Part shown: piece by piece, positions 51,944-60,825 of the stretch
How positions within the stretch are numbered: the first letter of the stretch is position 1
How the letters are laid out: the number at the start of each line of letters is the position of its first letter
Source: Haematococcus lacustris
Lineage: Eukaryota; Chlorophyta; Chlorophyceae; Chlamydomonadales; Haematococcaceae
Direction: 5' to 3'
NCBI GenBank assembly: GCA_030144725.1
Contig: JASKMD010000017.1
Location: 8,508,200 to 8,572,199 of the forward strand
Length of the DNA stretch: 64,000 bases
The notes under the pieces: model-generated
Databases searched by the model: none
Told to the model about the DNA's origin: nothing
What the model saw: the letters and a program-made list of their open reading frames with translations, nothing else
Made by a program: the position numbers and the translations under genes

Positions 51944-54490
51944 ATGCCAAACAGCGTCATAACATCGGACTGCGAGGTCGAAGAGGAAGACTGCGAGATT
52001 GAGGAGGAAGACTGCGGCGATGACATGCCCATCGGACAATTCAACCTGCTACCACCCATTGACATCGAGACTGCACGTCTAGCGGCAGCTAGGATCAATG
52101 GTGAGTCCCTAATCAGACTGTTGACTAGCGTTGACTGTTTGACTCCTGGCGGTTACGGTGTTACGATGTTGCGATGCAGAGGAAGCTCCAAGCAAGGAGA
52201 CACCTCCTATTGCGCCAGTCGCAACAGCCGCAGTGCCGGTCCCATCAGTCGTAACAGCCACAATGCCGGTCCCAGCAAGCAACGTAGCACCCGTTCCCAC
52301 CAGGAGATTTGGACGCCTGTCAGGCAAGGCCGCAGGTAATCGGTACCGTCTCATGTTAGTCGTTGACTAACCCCGCTACCAAGACTGACTAGTACTAGAT
52401 GCCATGATATGCAGGAGAGGATGCAGAAGAGGATGCCGTGTTAAGGGCATTCATCAAGGCTCCCAAGTTCGCTGATTTGGCAACACGAAGCAAGGCAGCC
52501 GCCTCGACCCAAGCCAAAGACAAGAGTCAACTCAAGACCAGCTACCAGATGTTTGAGGATGTGCTAGATAATGGCACATACGCTGGTCAGTGACCTGCCG
52601 ATCTAGCTAAGGCCTGCCTTGCCCCGCCCTGCCTTGCCCCATATACAATATAACCCTCGTTTGTATTGCCGTGCAGATGGTGAGGTAGCTTCTGAAGAGG
52701 TTATGGCTGCCTTGCGGCTATTCCTACGCAAGCGCCCTGTCACTATCGAAGAGCGATGCAGCCACCTGTATGAGTGCTACATGAAGATGCCCAAGGTTCT
52801 GTGCATGGTGTTGTGCACCCTTGCAACAGGTAGGCAAGGCTGCCAGGGTGCCTTGCAACCTACCTAGAGCCTGTCTAGTGCACCAGGTGTTATACACGAC
52901 TATGCAGGGTACCGCAAGTCCAAGGATGGGGGGAAGTGCAAATGAGATTCTTTGCGCCAGCGCATCTCTTCCCTTGCCCGTACTGTGCGTGGTGAACATC
53001 ACCGCGTCAAGATCAGTGAGAATGACATGGCTCCCATCCTGCAGCCTGACGACCTCATGGACTTCAAGGGTCGCTTTGCCTTGATGTGGAAGGTTGTCGA
53101 CGGTCACGACAAGGCGGCCTTCAAGGCTGGAGAGGTAGGAAGCTATATAGGTGATGAGCAGCCTGCCTCCCACTCTGTTCACACTACATGTGTTGCATTG
53201 TTGCACATGTGTTGCCTGCCACTTCCCTGTAGGTGACACACACACGGAAGCGTGCTGCCATCATTACCGAGGAGGACCTGGTGAAGGCCCTTCCTCACAT
53301 GGATCCTGCAACACCTCAAGGCTGCTTGAACCGTGTCCTCGACGGATGCAACACCAAATGGAGGCCCCCCTCCCACCCCCGGACCTGGCAGCTGGCCCAT
53401 GAGCGGGCATGCGGCAGCGGCACCGGCTGCGTACGGAGGCCCACCTCCCACCCCAGGACCTGGCAGCTGGCCTATGAGCGGGCATGCGGCAGCGGCACCG
53501 GCTGCGTACGGAGGCCCACCTCCCACCCCAGGACCTGGCAGCTGGCCTATGAGCGGGCATGCGGCAGCGGCACCGGCTGCGTACGGAGGCCCACCTCCCA
53601 CCCCAGGACCTGGCAGCTGGCCTATGAGCGGGCATGCGGCAGCGGCACCGGCTGCGTACGGAGGCCCACCTCCCACCCCAGGACCTGGCAGCTGGCCTAT
53701 GAGCGGGCATGCGGCAGCGGCACCGGCTGCGTACGGAGGCCCACCTCCCACCCCAGGACCTGGCAGCTGGCCTATGAGCGGGCATGCGGCAGCGGCACCG
53801 GCTGCGTACGGAGGCCCACCTCCCACCCCAGGACCTGGCAGCTGGCCTATGAGCGGGCATGCGGCAGCGGCACCGGCTGCGTACGGAGGCCCACCTCCCA
53901 CCCCAGGACCTGGCAGCTGGCCTATGAGCGGGCATGCGGCAGCGGCACCGGCTGCGTACGGAGGCCCACTTCCCACCCCAGGACCTGGCAGCTGGCCTAT
54001 GAGCGGGCATGCGGCAGCGGCACCGGCTGCGTACGGAGGCCCACCTCCCACCCCAGGACCTGGCAGCTGGCCTATGAGCGGGCATGCGGCAGCGGCACCG
54101 GCTGCGTACGGAGGCCCACTTCCCACCCCAGGACCCGGCAGCTGGCCTATGAGCGGGCATGCGGCAGCGGCACCGGCTGCGTACGGAGGCCCCCCTCCCA
54201 CCCCAGGACCTGGCAGCTGGCCTATGTGCGGACATGCGGCAGCGGCACCGGCTGCGTACGGAGGCCCACCTCCCACCCTAGGACCTTGCAGCTGGCCAGG
54301 CGTTTGGTACCCGGGACATACGGCATCATGGGGTCCCGCACCTAGCACTTGGCAGCCTGCTTGGCATCCAGCTGCGCATGCGGCTGGAGCCATTGATCCA
54401 GGGATAGCCCAAGGCTTTGAAGAGTTCAGGGCTAGTGAGGCAGCCAGCAAGGCCGCAAAGATGAAGTTACTGGCTGCATTGATAGGATAG
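51944..54490 (+). CDS. Element-encoded protein of unknown function with 25-residue repeats, one nonsense codon
   Basis: Phase-consistent exons: 51944-52100, 52180-52335, 52415-52585, 52677-52829, 52908-53134, and 53233 onward. The N-terminus is acidic (CEVEEEDCEIEEEDCGDD), followed by a Pro/Val linker, a Lys-rich block (APKFADLATRSKAAAST) and a helical part (ALRLFLRKRPVTIEERC). Exon 5 has an in-frame TGA (52943-52945) between GGKCK and DSLRQRIS. The last exon enters the 75-bp minisatellite. The Pro/Ala frame (PTPGPGSWPMSGHAAAA) continues past it to GFEEFRASEAASKAAKMK and ends at 54490, but needs a frame change near 53330. I do not recognise the family. Confidence 0.5.
53364..54295. repeat. 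75-bp minisatellite, about 12 copies
   Basis: Nearly identical 75-bp units (GGCAGCTGGCCTATGAGCGG and GGCACCGGCTGCGTACGG). The period is a multiple of three and several frames on both strands have no stops, which explains the overlapping long ORFs. Copies at the right edge are more diverged. Confidence 0.95.
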
Positions 54491-54600
54491 GGCGGATTGT
54501 TTCAAATAGGGGGCTTGTGCTAGATAGGGGGCTTGGGCTAGTTAGGGGGCTTGTGCTAGTTAGGGGGCTTGTGCTAGATAGGGCGGATTGTTTCAGATAG
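54490..54600. repeat. Short tandem repeat of 22-23 bp
   Basis: About four copies of TAGGGGGCTTGTGCTAG just after the stop of the preceding ORF. Confidence 0.85.
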
Positions 54601-55253
54601 TGCTGCTAGGGCGGACACAAGTAAGAATGGGTTGGAATATGGCTGATATTTACTGGAAAATAAAAATTCTTACTTCTCCCGTAATGTAAAGGGATGGCCT
54701 AATTCATATGTAGTTTAGGGGGGTCTAAATTAGTGCTGAATGTGAGCCTAGAAAGCTATGTATCTGTGGAGATTCATAGCTGAATCATAGGGCTCTAAAT
54801 CCCCCCTAAAAAGCGGTAAATTTGAGGTGATCCAGTTGTGGTTTTGCTGTAATTTAGAGGTGACTCAGTGGGTATGTAGAGGCTGCACAGCTGGTCACCC
54901 CCGCCATTGGCCCCGCAATTCACTTTTTGGCACCGTCTTTGGCACAGCTCTGTGAATGTTTGGTGAATTAGAGGCGACCCGTTGTGAATCATCAATGAGT
55001 CATTGGCGAATCAGAGGTGGCTCATCCATGATCCAATGCTTTTTACACTTTTATTTGAGGGTCAGCTGGTGGGTCACCTTGCTCATTGCATCTTGCACTC
55101 AACAAGGGCACACACCTCCCTACCTACAACTACATCATGCCCATGTTCATATTCTCATACTCTAGCCTAGCATCTGATATACATAGCATTGCATCTCCTC
55201 CCACAATCATCTCCCATGCCAGCTAATAGTGGATTGTGGGAGTTGTGGTAAGC

Positions 55254-56146
55254 CTAACAAGTCATGCACGTGCTGCGCCATAACTGAAGGGGCACACCAC
55301 TGTGCTGCGGGGCTACGTCATGGCTAAGGTTTGTGCCAAAGAGGGGCTGCACGCTGGCTACCAGCAGCTGGTCTTCCATCAAGGGCATGGCGTCAGGGGT
55401 GTGCAGCTCCTCAATCCTGGATGCAAGGGAGAATTCCAAGAATACACTCAACCGCACACCAGATTGCTGCCTGGGTGCCCCCCCCCGGCCGCACCCAAGC
55501 CCCCTCCACACAACCACTCGCCTGCCCGCTCACCCCAGGCAGGCCCTACACACAGAACACACACAAACACAACATCTCACCCACCTACCAACCCACCCAC
55601 CTACCTGCCTGTTTGTTGGCCGCTTACCCTGCGGGCACTCTACTAGCTGCGCTTGTACTGGTAAGGTAACCCACTTGCCCATGCACCCATCTGACTGTCT
55701 GTCCACCTGCCTGTCAACTCCTGCCATCTAGTGCCCTCCCTGCTCCTCTCACCCTCCTCCAGGAACCCACCTTGAAGCATGCACACTTGACATGGCAACA
55801 TCAGTTGTCACTCCTTCATGGCAGCCTGCACATTTTTAAGCAATGTAGCTCAACACTGACCCACAGACTGTCAGAGCACATGCCTTAACACTAACACTCA
55901 CCACAGTAGTGGGCTTCAACGTGGCTGAGTAGATGTCGGGGCCGCCTTGCTGCCTCCTGCTGCGGTCATTGCTGCGGCTGCGCCTGCGGTCACGGCTATG
56001 CTCTGGCTATGTCTGTGGTCACTTGCACTCCGCCGGCTGCCACTGCTACGGTCGCCATTGTTGTGGCCCAAGGGCCGCTCGTCAATGACTCCTGACCTGC
56101 GCGAAGGAAATGGACGCGACTTCAGGCGTGTCCACATGTCAACCAT
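55254..56146 (-). CDS. Unrecognised minus-strand gene inside the TIR element
   Basis: ATG at 56146 opens a basic Arg/Ser-rich exon (RLKSRPFPSRRSGVIDERPL, then RRSASDHRHSQ). A second block at 55254-55450 (VFLEFSLASRIEELHTPDAM, then LLVASVQPLFGTNLS) looks coding. The exons between them were not resolved. No known domain is seen. Confidence 0.35.
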
Positions 56147-56640
56147 AGTCCTCCATAGTCCTGGCCCTGTATCGCCGCGCCCAGTTCGAGCACGCCGCCG
56201 CCATCGCTAGGGTCCAGCGACTCAGTGGCGACGGCTTCGCGGCACGGAACGGCTTGGTGTACTTAGCATTTTTTATTGACGTTATGCGCTACTGGTACAA
56301 TACTGTGCAATACATCGGTGTTTCAGTTCTGACTAGCCTCTGATTCACTACATATTGGCCTCTAATTTACATGCCTCAAATATTGCCCTGTAAACCTCTA
56401 AAATTGCTCTGATACAGCTCTGATTCAGCCCTGGTGGACCTCCAAAACACCCCACATTCAGAGCCCCATGAATTAGTGCTTAATCAGTACTAAATCGGGT
56501 GCGATGAAACACCTCTGACTCGCCGCATATCAGCGAGCTCTGCAATGCATCGCAAATAGAGCGCTCTATAAAGGTGCTAAGCCACCGGTCTTTAGAGGTC
56601 CGAAACTTTCCGACGGCATGGGGTCTGTTGGTCAGGATGT

Positions 56641-57218
56641 CCCAACATGGGGTTGGTAATCTTCATGCAAGTACTCGCTACAAAGTGCACCGATTTCGAT
56701 AGCGTTTGTTGCATTGGCACCTGCGAATAACTCCGCATCTACTGGCAAGCGGCGCGTTAATCCTTGCATCAGGGTCCATGCCGGCGCAAGCGAGCGCGGA
56801 CACACCTCAGCTGCTCACTATCGATTCTTCTAGTGGTGAGTAGCGGCACCAATGAGCGAACTGCGCTTGGCATCGAGCGTGAAGTACAATCAATGTTTAG
56901 CCCGCCAGGCTCGCTCCGCGAACCTTTCATTGGTGCAGGCGGCGTCGGAAGACCGTCGTGGGGCAAGTTACTGATCGACATTGCAAGAAAGGCGGAGAAT
57001 GTGCGTCTCTCTCTCGCCAGTCACACAGGAAAAGGGACCCCCATCCACAAAGTAGTATGTTGTGAGCTGACCACTGCGACTTTTCACACTTTCGATCTGT
57101 AACTTTGTTCCTTACTCAGCGTCACAGCTGCTGGAGAAGAAAGCACGTCATTTCATTGAGTAGGCTTGTGGGAACATACTTTGGCGTGACCTAACTTTGC
57201 CTTGCAGTGCTGACTAGC
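56641..57218 (-). repeat. Dispersed repeat A, copy 2
   Basis: Reverse complement of 8790-9362. It begins at CCCAACATGGGG and is followed by a C-rich minisatellite, the mirror of the G-rich tract beside copy 1. Confidence 0.8.
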
Positions 57219-57655
57219 CCAACCGGACCACCCCCTGGCAGCCCCACCCCCTCCCAGCCCCAGCCCCACCCCCTCCCACCCCCTCCCACCCCCTCCCACC
57301 CCCTCCCAGCCCCAGCCCCACCCCCTCCCACCCCTGGGCAGCCCACCCCTCTTGCCCCACCCCCTCCCAGCCCCACCCCCTCCCAGCCCCTCCCACCCCC
57401 TCCCAGCCCCAGCCCCGCCCTCCCACCCCCTCCCACCCCCTCCCAGCCCCAGCCCCGCCCTCCCACCCCCTCCCACCCCCAGCCCCACCCCTCCCACCCC
57501 TTCCAGCCTCCCAGCCTCCCAGCCTCCCAGCCTCCCAGCCTCCCAGCCTCCCAGCACACCCTCCCAGCCACCTGGGCCACCCCCTCCCAGCCCCAGCCCC
57601 ACCACCTCCCAACCCCTCCCACCCCCTCCCAGCCCCAGCCCCGCCCTCCTACCCC
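57219..57655. repeat. C-rich minisatellite
   Basis: CCCCCTCCCAGCCCCAGCCC-type units, with a CCTCCCAG sub-array at about 57505-57555. Confidence 0.9.
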
Positions 57656-57990
57656 CTCCCACCCCCTCCTGCTGCACCCCCCTGGCAGCAGCAGGCAGCT
57701 GGTGCTGGTGCCGCCCCTGACCTGCCACCCCCTCCTGCTGCACCCCCCTGGCAGCAGCAGGCAGCTGGTGCTGGTGCCGCCCCTGACCTGCCCCCCCCTC
57801 CTACTGCACCCCCCTGGCAGCAGCAGGCAGCTGGTGCTGGTGCTGCCCCTGGGCTGCCCACCCCTCCAGCTGAGCAGCAGGGGGTCAGGGCGGAGCTGGA
57901 CACAAGCTGGACACGCAAGCGGAGGGCGGGCGGGAGGGATCGGACCCAACATGTCGAGCAAGGTAACGTAGCAATGTCCTACACACCTTG
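57655..57990 (+). CDS. Possible C-terminal exon with 22-residue repeats
   Basis: Three 66-bp repeats encode APPWQQQAAGAGAAPDLPPP units, followed by QQGVRAELDTSWTRKRRAGG and RDRTQHVEQGN, then a stop near 57990. Repeat phase and the non-repetitive basic tail suggest real coding, perhaps the end of a transposon gene. No family is recognised. Confidence 0.35.
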
Positions 57991-58206
57991 AGTGGCCTCA
58001 CCGAGTGGCCAGGTAGTAGGTACTACTCACGAAGCGGTCAAGCAATGCAGCAGCCTTGTATACTTCCGAGCATGGGTGGAGGGGCGTCGTTACATCGGTT
58101 TGGCGTGCCATGTACATTGTTTTGACTGCGGCGACTGTCCCTGACTGTTTGCAGAGGCTACTGGGCCACGTCGGTCGCGGCGGTCGGTCGCGGCGAGGCC
58201 CGCATG

Positions 58207-58426
58207 AGCAAAACTGGCATGAATTTGAATGTCAAGATTTCAGCCGCCATAGCACTCAGCACAGTGCATAATATTTAATGTTACAAGCTGCACCGCATAG
58301 CTGACAGAGTCCTTTATCCAGGGATGTGCGAAACATAAATAGAAACCACGTGGCTGAGACGCGGCGTCGTTTTGCTTACCAGGGGTCGGTTTCCTATCAT
58401 TTCCTGTCATTTTTTGCTAGTTGGGG
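58207..58426 (-). repeat. Long inverted repeat D, right arm
   Basis: Inverse of 50578-50790. It ends GCTAGTTGGGG at 58426, directly beside a Fanzor fragment. Confidence 0.75.
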
Positions 58427-58439
58427 TCGCCCGACTGTT

Positions 58440-59950
58440 GGGGCTTGCGTGGGGCCACTACCGGGCACCACATAATCTCCAGGCTGGGCGCAGCAGGCCG
58501 AGGTCCACCTGACCTGCTGGGGGCTTCCAGCCTGCACGCCTGGTGGGCTGCTCATGGTCCAGCTCCTCCTCACAGGGCTGCTGGCCATTCACTGCTGAGC
58601 TGACCCGGGTGGTGCGGTGCTCATCCACAAGCACCACCCTGCCCCGCCGCTGGTCAGTGCCCCTGGGCCTGCATACCACCTTGCAGCATGCCTGCAACAC
58701 CGCATCAGCACCCCTACCTCCTCGGGTGCCAATGCCAGCTGCACCAAAGAACACCCCCAGCTGCTTGGCACGCCCGTGGCACTCCATGGACACCTCCACC
58801 ATGTCCCTATCCATGCATACAAGGCACACACGGTGGCTTACATGGTCGCACCAGGCTAGGCATGGCACAGTCAACTACTCTTTCACCACAGCTCAATAGC
58901 CCGCCCGCCCGCCCGCCCGCCCGCCCGCCCACCCGCCCGCCCGCCCGCCCGCCCGCCCGCCCGCCCGCCCGCCCGCCCGCCCGCCCGCCCGCCCGCCCGC
59001 CCGCCCGCCCGCCCGCCCGCCCGCCCGCCCGCCCGCCCGCCCGCCCGCCCGCCCGCCCGCCCGCCCGCCCGCCCGCCCGCCCGCCCGCCCGCCCGCCCGC
59101 CCGCCCGCCCGCCCGCCCGCCCGCCCGCCCGCCCGCCCGCCCGCCCGCCCGCCCGCCCGCCCGCCCGCCCGCCCGCCCGCCCGCCCGCCCGCCCGCCCGC
59201 CCGCCCGCCCGCCCGCCCGCCCGCCCGCCCGCCCGCCCGCCCGCCCGCCCGCCCGCCCGCCCGCCCGCCCGCCCGCCCGCCCGCCCGCCCGCCCGCCCGC
59301 CCGCCCGCCCGCCCGCCCGCCCGCCCGCCCGCCCGCCCGCCCGCCCGCCCGCCCGCCCGCCCGCCCGCCCGCCCGCCCGCCCGCCCGCCCGCCCGCCCGC
59401 CCGCCCGCCCGCCCGCCCGCCCGCCCGCCCGCCCGCCCGCCCGCCCGCCCGCCCGCCCGCCCGCCCGCCCGCCCGCCCGCCCGCCCGCCCGCCCGCCCGC
59501 CCGCCCGCCCGCCCGCCGCCTCTCAGTACCTAACCCTCCCTCCCACCTACCCACCCTCACCTTGTTAATGAACTGCTCCAGCGCCCGGTCCTGGGCTCTG
59601 TACAGCCGCAGCCGTTGCCGTGCTCACATGGGGTCCAGGTACACCTTCCACACCGCATCCCAGGTGGCCAGGGTGACGGTGATGTGCTTCAGGTTGGCAA
59701 CCAGGGAGGTGCCGGCTGAGCTGGCTGCTGCGAGGTGCTGGAGGTGGGGCTGAATTGGTGATAGCCATCGCTGGGTGGTGCGGCCAGCATTGTTCAGGCC
59801 ACTGGCATGCTTCACCTGGCCTTCGGTCAGCTTTTACCGAGCCAGCTTGTCAGCTACCAGCTGGCCTGACTTCGGGTGACGCCAGGGTCAATGCCCACCC
59901 CAATCTGTGTTGCTGGATCAAACACAAACTCACGCTGCTCAGCTATGCCA
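58440..59950 (-). pseudogene. Fanzor copy with intron expanded by CCCG array
   Basis: Two Fanzor exons are present. 58458-58860 holds RuvC-II (VVLVDEHRTTRVSSAVNG) after FFGAAGIGTRGG. 59560-59950 holds the preceding part (HASGLNNAGRTTQRW, TLATWDAVWKVYLDPM), with a stop after DPM where other copies read on. The intron between them, about 140 bp in the main copy, is about 700 bp here. The copy is cut by inverted repeat D on its 3' side and by the assembly gap on its 5' side. Confidence 0.85.
58901..59518. repeat. CCCG tetranucleotide array inside the Fanzor intron
   Basis: About 150 near-perfect copies of CCCG. The period of 4 lets every frame read as Pro/Ala/Arg, which produces spurious long ORFs. 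Confidence 0.97.
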
Positions 59951-59986
59951 CTGCGTCATCAATCGCACCCCTGACAGCTATAAACA

Positions 59987-60486
59987 NNNNNNNNNNNNNN
60001 NNNNNNNNNNNNNNNNNNNNNNNNNNNNNNNNNNNNNNNNNNNNNNNNNNNNNNNNNNNNNNNNNNNNNNNNNNNNNNNNNNNNNNNNNNNNNNNNNNNN
60101 NNNNNNNNNNNNNNNNNNNNNNNNNNNNNNNNNNNNNNNNNNNNNNNNNNNNNNNNNNNNNNNNNNNNNNNNNNNNNNNNNNNNNNNNNNNNNNNNNNNN
60201 NNNNNNNNNNNNNNNNNNNNNNNNNNNNNNNNNNNNNNNNNNNNNNNNNNNNNNNNNNNNNNNNNNNNNNNNNNNNNNNNNNNNNNNNNNNNNNNNNNNN
60301 NNNNNNNNNNNNNNNNNNNNNNNNNNNNNNNNNNNNNNNNNNNNNNNNNNNNNNNNNNNNNNNNNNNNNNNNNNNNNNNNNNNNNNNNNNNNNNNNNNNN
60401 NNNNNNNNNNNNNNNNNNNNNNNNNNNNNNNNNNNNNNNNNNNNNNNNNNNNNNNNNNNNNNNNNNNNNNNNNNNNNNNNNNNNNN
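59987..60486. other. Assembly gap (500 N)
   Basis: Exactly 500 N. It hides the 5' part of the Fanzor copy and the upstream exons of the cyclase gene. Confidence 1.
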
Positions 60487-60825
60487 GGATTGGTTTACCC
60501 TTGAGATCCACCCTCCCTGAGGACTCCCTTCCCCCTCCCTGTTTTGTCCCATGCACGTGCTACCAACACTTGTGCCTTGTACACTGCGCATGTGTCTTCT
60601 TGGCTGTACATGCATCTTCTAGGCTATTGTGTGGGAACACGCCATGTGCTTCCATTTTGTCACCATTGAGAGTTGAAGCTCAAATTAAGCTGTGCTGGAA
60701 TTGAGCAGAGCGAACCTCTTGCACCCTCTACGACATTGCAATGCCCTGCATTCATCACTTGTTTGTAATGTTATGGTGCCTTTTATGTTCTGCTGCTGTT
60801 GGTGCCTTACGTCGCTGTCCTGCAG

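Larger units (their letters stand above)
51266..56616. mobile_element. DNA transposon with perfect 23-bp TIRs
   Basis: CCGTCGGAAAGTTTCGGACC (plus TCT) at 51266-51288 is exactly inverted at 56594-56616. It is inserted in a Fanzor-B fragment between CTG and CATGGGG with no target duplication longer than 2 bp. Near the right end, CCTCTGATT and CCTCTAATT motifs recur (56330-56530); inverse motifs occur at 54830-55020. Two gene models lie inside (51944-54490 plus, 55254-56146 minus). The superfamily is not recognised. Confidence 0.75.

Noticed and set aside
46593..52945. In-frame TGA codons in the Fanzor copies and the 51944 gene as selenocysteine or recoded stops
   Set aside because: They fall in mobile-element copies at unrelated residues, with no shared downstream structure seen, and other copies have sense codons. 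Nonsense mutation is simpler.
53364..54295. Regular repeats suggesting a CRISPR array
   Set aside because: The 75-bp units are adjacent with no variable spacers, and the genome is eukaryotic. It is a minisatellite.
53179..54450. Minus-strand ORF of 423 codons
   Set aside because: Antisense reading of the 75-bp minisatellite; outside the repeat it has no protein-like sequence.
58688..59560. Long ORFs on both strands (Pro/Ala/Arg and Arg/Ala/Gly repeats)
   Set aside because: They are translations of the CCCG array inside a Fanzor intron, and every frame is open by composition.
59755..60704. ORFs spanning the second gap
   Set aside because: They run through 500 N, so continuity is not real.
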